Shown one piece after another: positions 7,862 to 18,100 of a stretch of 43,953 nt of DNA (positions are counted from its first letter, which is position 1; every line of letters begins with the position of its first letter). The stretch is taken from NCBI GenBank assembly GCA_023254365.1, contig JALRLQ010000003.1, positions 1 through 43,953 on the forward strand. The letters run 5' to 3'. Position numbers and translations under genes: made by a program. The stretch comes from Candidatus Poseidonia sp. (GTDB lineage Archaea; Thermoplasmatota; Poseidoniia; Poseidoniales; Poseidoniaceae). The notes beneath the pieces are model-generated. The model saw only the letters and a program-made list of their open reading frames with translations, did no database searches and had not been told where the DNA came from.

Positions 7862-9073
7862 TCAGCAAGCCGAAACATCGCCCAAAGCATCCACCAAGGC
7901 GTTCGCCTGCAACATGCCGTAACCACTCCGAGCATCATGTCCGGGCTCCCCCATCGGGGCTGCCGTATCGGCCAAGGTACGCTTCACCAATTCAAGGCAA
8001 GAACTATCGCCGTTGTTCGAAGGCTTGAGCGCTGGATTGGCTTCCAACAACAACGCAAGAGCGCCGGCTACGAACACCGTTGCATCGGAGGTACCGCTGC
8101 TCAAATACCATCGACTGTCCTCTCCAGTGCTGATGATCTCATGGCCCGGCGCTACAATTTCGGGCTTCTGATGCGGGAACGTTCGTTCAGAACCGTCCTC
8201 GTTGAGGTTCGACCCAATGGATGAATTTACCCACACGGCGCCATCTCTGGTCGTTGCGCCGACCGAAATCGCCAGACGAACACTGCCCGGAGTGGCGATG
8301 TCACCATCGTCGGATGTTCCGTCGTTTCCAGCAGCGGCAACCACGTAGACGCCGGCATCGGTTGCTTGCCTGGTGGCGGATGATGAGGAGCCTTCCTCGT
8401 TGGCCGAAGGTCGTTCCGTTCCTCCCAATGAGAGCGAAATGATATCGGCATCAAAGTCAAATTGACACCAGCGTATAGCGTCGGCGACATCCGAATCAAA
8501 ACCCGTGTTTTCTCCCTCGCCGTTGTCCTGAAGAGCAGCCGCCATACCAAGCGCAATGTTGGGTGCAGCCCCCTGTTGATGGCCATTGGAGATCAGTAAA
8601 CCAGCCATCAATGTACCATGAGCGACAGCACCGTAATCAACGGGAGAGAGCGAGGAACCGACAAAATCCTTGAACACCACATTTTGACCCTCAAAGGCCT
8701 CGTGATTCATGTCAATCCCCGTGTCCACCATGCAAAGACGCACCCCTTCTCCACTCATGCCGTCACCCTGCACCTCACGCAGGCCGGTTTGTTCGTAAGC
8801 CCATTCTGAATCAGGGTACTGGAACTCGTACACAATCCAATTGTTATGCCATATGAGAAGACTCAACGACACCAGCACGGCGAACACCACCACACCTGAG
8901 ATGGAGATTCGGCCACGGCGCACTCGCGCAACGGGTTCAACAGGCAACGGAGCCCAACCCATGATCTCCGAACGCCATTCGTCTTGGAAACCAACCACGG
9001 TCGGGTCCGCTGCAGAGACGATACGTCGGTCCGACGGTTCAGGGAGGTACTCCACATCGCGAAGTCCCTCCAT
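7862..9073 (-). CDS. Membrane-anchored subtilisin-like serine protease (peptidase S8)
   Basis: The 403-residue protein has a ~52-residue cytoplasmic N-terminus, one TM helix (~58-75), and an extracellular S8 catalytic domain. The triad is visible: Asp117 in CMVDTGID, His152 in AHGTLMAG and Ser329 in SSGTSDATVFVAG. The oxyanion Asn250 is in AAAGNDG. The usual Pro of the GTSMAxP box is Val here. There is no obvious propeptide, so the TM-proximal segment may do that job or the enzyme may act without one. ATG 9073 has GTGAGG 4 nt upstream. The gene starts 55 nt after the giant oligosaccharyltransferase gene and is followed by the 1446-aa surface protein, suggesting a role in maturing or shedding surface proteins. 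The substrate is not shown by the sequence. Confidence 0.9.
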   Translation of the reverse strand: MEGLRDVEYLPEPSDRRIVSAADPTVVGFQDEWRSEIMGWAPLPVEPVARVRRGRISISGVVVFAVLVSLSLLIWHNNWIVYEFQYPDSEWAYEQTGLREVQGDGMSGEGVRLCMVDTGIDMNHEAFEGQNVVFKDFVGSSLSPVDYGAVAHGTLMAGLLISNGHQQGAAPNIALGMAAALQDNGEGENTGFDSDVADAIRWCQFDFDADIISLSLGGTERPSANEEGSSSSATRQATDAGVYVVAAAGNDGTSDDGDIATPGSVRLAISVGATTRDGAVWVNSSIGSNLNEDGSERTFPHQKPEIVAPGHEIISTGEDSRWYLSSGTSDATVFVAGALALLLEANPALKPSNNGDSSCLELVKRTLADTAAPMGEPGHDARSGYGMLQANALVDALGDVSAC

Positions 9074-9128
9074 AGGCCCTCACTCCATCGCTGGGCACAA
9101 GAACCCTTGTTCTGTTCGCCAACGGGAA

Positions 9129-12100
9129 TCAGAACTTGGAACCGCCACGGCTTCGAGCCGCTTTTGTACCGCCGTAGATGACCAAGATGCCGAGCAGGAC
9201 AATCGCCAACGTGAACCACGTGTCTTCTCCATCCGGCGTGGTGGTGGTTCTGTACTCCAACGAGAACGAATTCCCATCTGGAAGTTGGACCGACCAGTCG
9301 CTGGTGGATTCTGCACCAACCACATCAACACGCACCTCAAACCGCTGGTTGCCTTGCTGGAAGGTCAAATCGGTGAACTCAGCGTTCACGGTTTGGCCAG
9401 CAGGGACGGAAATCGTCACTGAGAGTTCGTCCAGCGAAGATGGTGAAGTCGGCTTCAGATAGACGATGACCGACGGAGCATCCAACGTTCCTGTGTTTTG
9501 GATTGGAATAACAACTGAACCGGGGGTGTTGGCATCGTCGTTGGATTCCGAAGGAATGCCGTTTTCCACCACAACAAGGTCGATGGTGGCCGCTTGCACG
9601 GTCACTTCAACGGTGTAGGTTGGAACCTCCTCATCCTCGCTGTTGACGTAGATGGTCAACGGGAATTCACCCTCTTCGAAGGATTCAGGAGCAAAGACCG
9701 TGAACTGTTGGGTTCGGGTTTCGTCCTTGCTCAAGGTCAATGTTGACATCATCGGCGTGACGGACCAACCTTCAGGGACACCGCTCTCGAGCAATTCGAT
9801 GGTGTAGGATTCTTGGCCGTTTCCGGTGTTGGTCACATCAAACGAAATCGTTCGCTCAACGAGTGCCGTCATGCCGAGCAATTCCGTTGCATCGGTGACG
9901 TTGAAACCATAGGTTTGTGGCACGAAGACCTTCACGCTGGCTTGCGTTGCTTCACCCAAATCAGTCTCCATTCGGAGCGTCATGCGATGGCCGTTGGCAA
10001 GGTGCCAAGCATCCTCGACCGATGGCAGGGTGATTTGCAAGCTCACCGTGGCACTGAGCACTGCTTCAGAGGCATCGGCTCCAATGCCGAGCGAAACGTC
10101 CACGCTTTCTTCGTAAGCCTGGCTGGTCTCGTTCCACACCGTCACCGTCCACAGGTCCGAATCTTGTGCCAAGCCCATTTCGCCAGACACCGTGAAGACA
10201 TCGGCGATTTCCGTGCCGTTGTACGTGATATCAAAGTCCATGGTGATGGTCGTGTATTGGGTGTCGTCGGTTGACGAGATCACCGCTTCAATTTCATCAC
10301 CATCAACCGCTTCCAAGACCGTAGCGGTAGATCCAACCGAGGCCTCATTGAACACGATGTCAAGATTGGAGTTCACACGGCGATTGTACGTCAAGGTCGC
10401 CGCAATGGTTGAATCGGCGGAAACCGTGGTGGTTTGGCCACCGAAGTATTCCATCTCGAGGTTCGTTTCGTGTTGAACGGTGGTGAACTCGCTGTCAAAG
10501 GCAACCGATCCCTCGGGGAAGAGGTGGAGAACGTTACCTGAAGCAGGCACATCCATGACCCACGACATACCATCGAAGGTCACTTCGAGTTCAACGGACT
10601 CCTGAATCATGCTGAAGCCATCGGAAGCAGAACCTGCATGGTGTTCGTTTTGGCCGATGTCCGTCCATGAAGTTGACAAATCAACATAACCACCCAGCGC
10701 CATCACCAGGGTCAAGTTTCCACCGTTGGCAACCGAGGCATCGAGCAAACCGATAGCCACGCCGCCACCGTTTGGACCGGGATTGGCTTCGGTGACGATC
10801 ACAACCCATTCACCGGGTTGAATGCTGGCAGACCATTCGAGCGTTGAGTCGTTCATGGTACCCGTCAGCGTGATGGCATCCCGTTCAATTCCAGCAACTG
10901 GATAGAGGACGATGTTTGCGCCAACCAAACGGGCTGCATCCAACTGGTCGGTCACGAAGCCCATCACATCCACTGAACCGGCGGTCACTTCGATATCTTT
11001 CGAGTCAGGGCTGTCAAGCACCACAAAGCCCGATTCGTTCTCCGTGGTGTAGTAGACCGTCGCAAATCCGTCCTTCTCTACGGTGACGTTGTAGGCGTCT
11101 CGAATCGGCACGAACAGGCGCCAGACACCTTCCTCATCGGTAGAGACGTTGGTATTGAAGTCGGAATGATTGACACCTTGGACGATGACGTTCACTTCAG
11201 GAATTCCTTCGCCGAAACCGGGGACACTGTTGTTGTCAAGATCCCAGAACACCTTGCCTCCAATCTCCACTTCGAGCGTTGCGTAGGCGGGCTCGAGGAC
11301 GAGCGTGTTGTTGACCGCATCGTTGGTTGTGAACGGTGAACCGCTGGTGTCCATGAACCAAGATTGTGTTCCAATCGTTCGGTTCAGGTACAAACTCCAC
11401 GTTCCGGGCATCATCATCTCCGTGGCGTTTCCGTTTTCGTCAGTACGCTCGAAGGTGATGTTCCCGTAGCCGTCGTGACTCACGGCGGTGACGGTCATGT
11501 CAGCAAGTGAATCGTTGGTCATGAATTCACGCAACTGCATGGTCACCTCAACGCTTGGTGCAGTGATAAGGTCGAGCTCCAAGCGGTCCGAACCCGCTTC
11601 AACGGAGAGTGGTGAACGTAGCGTTTCGGTCACGTTTTCATTGGAGAATGGGGCCACGATGACCAACCATTCTCCAGCAGGTACGTAAGAGGCGAAGGAG
11701 CCGTTCTCATCGGAAGCCATGTTGAACCATTGGTCCTCGGCTTCGTTGTAGAGCAGGAAGTCGTTTTGGATACCGTCACCGGTGCTGTTGGACAACGTAC
11801 CGTTGACGAGGTAGGTGTTCTTCAACGGCACATCGAGAACCTCTTCCATTAGGTCAAGACCGATCACAATGGCGTCAAAGAATTGCACACCGACCAAATC
11901 GTAATCCGTTGCATTCTCGGACGACGCTGTGGTGCGGTTGAACACCAAGTCGTAACCACCGGGCGTCAACGAAACCGTGATGTTTCCTGGCGTTGTGTAG
12001 TCGTCTTCCGTGAAGTACAGCGATTCACGGTTGTCGTCAATGGGTCGCAGATGGAACGCAGGTGAGACGATGGTTCCGTTCTCAAACGAACCGTCTTCTG

Positions 12101-15100
12101 ACGAATCGAGGTACACGTTCATGGTCACCTCAACGCTCGCAGGATTCACGAACATCTCCAACATGGAGAGTTGGGTGGTTGCAGAGTGGTTGACGAGGAC
12201 ATCGCTCAACTCGCTGACGTTCAGGCGTTCATCGCCAACGGTGAAGTCCCACTCGCCGTTGAGTAGGTCCAAGTGGAATTCAGCGTTATCGCTGGTGGTT
12301 GTTCGCCACTCAAGACCGTCCTCATTGGTTGCGATGATTTCCGTTGGAGACCACAGTGGGACATTGCCGTCCCATCGGGTCGCATTATCGTAGAGGTAGA
12401 CAACGCCGTCGATGCTGGTTGTTGGCTCAAGATAGAGGTTGCCAAGGTCGAGGTTGTCACCCGTTTCGACTTCGATCAAGTCACCGTAGCCTCGGTTGAT
12501 GATGACGCTCTCGGTGGTCATGTGGTAGGTAAATCCGGACGGAACTCGAACGGAGAAGAAACCGGACACGTTGGTGACGGAACTGAATTCAAGTGAACCA
12601 GCGACGAAATTCACGGTGAGGGCACTGGCCGGCTCGGTGGTCTCCGCCTTGTTTTCTTCCGGCGTCATCTCTGCCCACTGGTCGTATTCTTCGATGGTCA
12701 CACCAGGGTATGAGCGCATGGTTCCGTTGATGTAAGCTGCCTTTGCGTAGGTCACATCGACCACCACTTCGTTATTGGTTCGGTCAAGGATGATTTGGTC
12801 AAAGAGAACAAACTCGGTGTTCACATCGTCACGAATGTTCCACGTCCCATACAGGAGTTCAACGAACAAATCACCGTTTTCATCGGAGGTCACGTTGATC
12901 GGTTGCAAGATGCCTTCAGTGTTTTCGAAGGTGATGGTGCGGTTGCTCACATCGAACATCGGTTCTTGGGTGAGTGGATCGACTGGAGAAACCAACGTCA
13001 TCGTCACGTCTGCGGTGTCGGGGACACCAAACGGCAGGGTAATGTTCGTGGTGTCGTCGAGGACCATCACCGATTCGTTCATGTCGAAGAATCCGTCGTC
13101 GTCGGTGTCAATTCGGTAGAAGTAATCACCCTTCGGAACGGGGCCGTAGGAGAAGTTTCCAGCCTCATCGGTTTCGATAGAAATCAAGGATGCTTCGCCG
13201 AGGTCACGGTCGACCAGTTCGATGGTTTGGTTGGCAAGCAGGTCGCCCGTGAGGGTTTCCAGGGTGCCAAAGAACAGCGCACCGGGCATGTTCATGTTCA
13301 GGTCGTACGACGGTGTAATGCCAATTTCAACCGGGTCTGGCAGGAGCACTTCCTTTCCATTGGCCAGCTGGGCAATCATGTTGTACGTACCCGGAAGAAG
13401 ACCGGTCTTGTAGAACGAACCTGGTTCAACCATCGGTCCGGAGAAGTCACCGACACCGATGAACAAGCCGGTACCGTTGAACGTTCCAGTACCTTCGAAC
13501 AAACCGGCACCTTCGATGGTTTCACCTTGACCAGCCTCGGCATCGCCGTAACTGCGCAACAAGGTCGAGGTCCCTTCGGAGGTAAAGGTACCAAATGCGC
13601 TCACCGTTCCCTCCAAACGATAGGTTGGAGGCGTGGTGGTCGAATCGGCCAAACAGAAGGTTTCATTGGCAGGCATCACAATGTTTGAGACATTATCCAC
13701 TTCACAATCCGTGACGCTCGATGGTTCAACCCAAGAGGCTTCGATCATGCCCATACCGGTCCACGTGCCGTTGGCAAAGAACGAACGATCGTTGCCAATG
13801 TTTCGGGTGAAATCACCAATGAAATTCTTGGCAAGTGCAATACCTTCGCTCTCGAAAGAGCCGTTTTCAACCAGCGTGGCTTCACCCGTACCCTGCAGGA
13901 TACGAGACTCTTCTGAAGAGAACGAACCGCTGGTGGTTTCAACCGTGTAGTTGTCCGTCATCGACCAAATGTTTCGGAGGATGAAGGTGGTCTCTGAAAT
14001 CGGGTCACCGTTGAACGATTCATCACCGGACCAGAAGACTGTACCGGAGACACCACTGCTTCCGATGCCCACGTCAAGGGTACGGGTGAGTGGAACAAAC
14101 CGGTTGGCTTCATCGCCAGAGATGTTCATCTGGGATTCTCCCAGCCACGTCATGTTGGCGACGTTCCCGAGGATGGCCGTGATTTCGTTGATTTGACGGT
14201 CGTCGTTGGTGTCCGTCAAAATATCACCGAGACGCTCAGCGTAGGAGCCATCTCGAATGTTGTCTCGGGCAGGGTTGGGGTCAAATTCACCGCCAAAGGC
14301 CGAGACACGAATGCGTCCTGCTGGAACCGTGAAACTGTAGAAGCCGTCATCGTCTGCATCAACGAAACCGATTGGAATCCAGTACGTGTCTTCGTCGTTG
14401 TCAACTCCGGCTTCACCGGAGAACGCATCGCGCTCGATGAGCAGGCGGACACCGGGAAGACCTTCTCCGGTATCGCTCATCGTCACTTGACCGGTCATCT
14501 CAGCACCGGGATAGTACTTGAGAATCTTCACCAGCGTGTTGGTGGACTGGATGGCAACCTCAGGGTCTTCTGAATACCAGTTGGCCACGACAAAGTGATT
14601 CATCATAGCACCTGGAAGCGGAAGCGAGTTGGTGAGGATGCTGCCGGGCGTACCGGATTGGCCGAAATGCTGGGCAGGCTGTGGATTGTTCGCACCGGTG
14701 TCAAGGCCCAACGAAGAGGCACCATAGCCGACGTAGGTACGAGCGACCATGGTGTCAAAGAAGGCTGGGTTGTGGTCCACACGGACATCTTGAATTTGCA
14801 GCGGGTCAATGTCGGCCCCTGATTGTTGATTCAAGAAGTCCTTTTGCATGGCTTCATCAACTTCTTCGCGGGTCATCTCATCTTGGAAATCACCACGGAT
14901 CGTTTCGTAGACCTCGTCCATGTAGGTGCTGATGTCTTGACCTGACAGGATGGTTGGTGCGCCGAAAATACCCATCGGTTGACCACGGTTGTAATTGCTG
15001 TCAGCGGTGTACCGGCCAGCTCGAGGATAGAGGCGATCGTCCACAGCGAAGTAACGGATTTCGTGGTCTCTGTTGATGGTTTCACCGGGTGCACCCTCGT

Positions 15101-18100
15101 AGTCTTGCACGCGGTACAAGCCTTCGAGATTGATGAGGTCGTTGTACAAATCGTGGATGGTTGCGGTTGGGTGTGCATCAAAGGCCTCGGTAAGCAGTTG
15201 GGTGCACATGGCCAAACGAGCGTTCATTCGATGGAGGGACGTCGACACGGAGAGGTATTCATCGATGAGGTCGGCGGTGTACCAGTAGTCGCCAATGATG
15301 CTGTGCGTTCGCTCAACCACCGTGTCTTCACCGGTACGGATGTTGTTGGTGAACGTGATGTTGGCCTGGTCCATCGACGACCATGCGTCGCCAAGGCAGG
15401 AAGACGAAAGTTCAACCGTACAAGGAATCGCAACACCGTCCTTGTAGATGCGATAAATCGTGGTGTCGGCGTCAAACACACCAGCCACATGTGGGTGACC
15501 TTCGGCCATCACGATGTTGCGGTTGGTCTTGACAACGTTGAACGAGCGAACTTCAATGAAGTCGATCATCGATTCGTCAAACACGGTTTGCATCGTCATG
15601 AAATCGTCCATTTGCTCGTCGTTGAGGTACTTGTCAACGACGCCCTTGAAGGTGGGCGTGAACTCACGAACGCCGTCGTTACCCGTGGCATAGGTTCGGT
15701 CGCCCTCAGCAAGTTGCCAGATGAACATGGCGGTCAAATCATCTTGATTCCGAGCAAGAAGCATGTTTCCAGTCGCTGGAATACCGGACTGGAAGTTGTC
15801 CGAAACAGAGGGGTGTTCGCCGGTGCTCAGGGCTTGGAAACCGTAGTCCCACCATGAAACGAAGGCAGGTTTTTCTGAATATTTCATTCCTGTATCTTGA
15901 TTCGCAAGCCAATCATAGGCGCTGTTCCAACCGTTATCGTTGAAGGAGGAACCAAAGCTACCGAGGTACCATCGACCATCGTAGGCGCTGCTGTCGAGGA
16001 TGGAAAAGCCAAGTGCGTCAAACCGCAGAATGTCGGGAACGATGTTGTAGATTCGCTCATCGATTTCACTCTCTTGGTTGGAGGTTCCTGGAATGGCCGA
16101 ATCCAAACCGTAGGTGGCTTGCTGACCAAAGATCATGATCATCACGAGGAAGACAGCGGAGAATTGAGGCGTCCTCCAAACGGCCTTGCGAGCACCAGCA
16201 ATTCGGTCTGCAGGCGTGCGAATACCGAATTTCTTCCACGAGCGGACCAGACCGCTCCAATCAGCCCACTGCCAGAACGCTACGATTCCAGCGGCACCGA
16301 GGATGGCCATAATGGGCGTGGCGTTGAACATGAAACGAGCAGCGTTCCAAGCCATGAAGGTGGCCGTGAAAACCCATACGCCAAACACGAGCGCGGTTGC
16401 CTTGCGGTGACGAAGACCTCGCCAGAGCAGACCACCGCCCATGATGAGCGCCAGCAAGAACGTGATAGGTCCGAAGGAGGCGAACAACTGGGCTCGGTTC
16501 GGTGCGTTTGCTTCAGCAACCGTACCGAAGATCTTGGTCTTGGTGAAGTATCCGCTTCCAGTGAACAAGACATCCCAGGCGTTGGAGATATCGAGCGTCT
16601 TCAAGATAAACAGAAGGATGAAGAAGATACCTGCCAGTCCGCCCAAGGTTCCAAGGACCAACAACCACGGCTTGTCACGGTATCCGGTGGTCACGAAGGC
16701 GATGGCCAACGTGAACCCGAAGATGAACAAGAAGGGCTGAAGGCCGGTGCCGTCGAAGACCAAATCGAGTTGTGGGTGTCCATAAAACGGCAGTGCCATC
16801 AAGAAGGTGGTCAACAACATGGTCAAAAACAAGGCACTGAGCGTGGTCGAGTCTCGTCGTCGGAACATGTTGAGCGCAACTTGCAACGCGTAAGCGAGGA
16901 AGAGAATCGATGGACCAACGACGAACCCTTTCCAACCGAGTGCCACGATTCCGAAGGCCACACCAGCCAACACCGCATTGGCCATGGCCGCTTGGCGGTG
17001 TGTTGCAACATCGGCATATGCACGAAGGAAGGAGAGCGGATGAGCCGTTGTCGTCTTGGTAATACGGGCAGAACCTGCGTACTTGACAGCGCGCAGCCAA
17101 TACATGAATCCGATGGAGATGAACAACATCACGAAGGCGTCGTGGTCAGCAAGAGCCCATGTCGAGTGCGTGACGTGGGCGGGCATGAATGCAATCAACC
17201 AAGCGGCGAGAACACCAGCACCCTTTCCGAAGTGGTCTTTGGCCATGGCAGCGATGGGGAACACGATGAGCGCACCATACAGCGCTGGAAGGGCAAGCAT
17301 GCTCCACCAAACGGCTTCGTCAGGGTTGTTCAGGAACGGGCCAAGGATCATGGCGCCAATGGCCATGGACCAGGAAAACAACGGCGGACGCGGGTTGATG
17401 CCACCAATGGGGTAGTATCGGTCAGCATCGACCACCAAATGTGCATTGTTGGCGAGAATGTAGTCGACAACGCGCTTCATGTACCAAGGGTCAGAACCCC
17501 CGGTCATGTCCCAGCTTCCAGTTCCAAAGCCGTTCATGGACGGAACGGCATACCATTGGACGCGGATGGCCAAGCCGATGAGGAACGCCAGAGCGATCAT
17601 CATGCCAGCGCCATGCGTTCGAAGGAACAAACGGGCTTGTGAGGGCTCGTGTTCGCCCAGGTTTGCCCAACCACCGTACTTTTCGTGGTTGCCAATCGAG
17701 TAAATACCAACGCCCATGAAGAACGTGATGCCGAGCCAAATCAAGGCGCCCCAAGTTCCGTCGAGGTCCTCGTTGTACCAAATACCAGCCTCAAACCATG
17801 CAGCCACCTGGTACAAAGCCCACATGGAGCCAACGACCATGGCTCGGGTGTACCACCGTTCGGCGACCATGCCCGCAACGATGAGGGCAACCACGCCGGT
17901 CAAGAATGCTGTCCAGTAGCCGATGTAACCGTGATAGCCCGTTTCGGTGGTGATGCCGAGTTGGTCGGCCACACCGACGGTGCTGAAGTGGTAAAGCGAA
18001 CCTGCAAAGGCAAGAACCCAAACCACCAAGGCAACGACCAGCGGCATGTTGGCTTTGTTGAAGCCGTCCGTTTGTCCGAGGAAAGCGAACCACCCATGGT

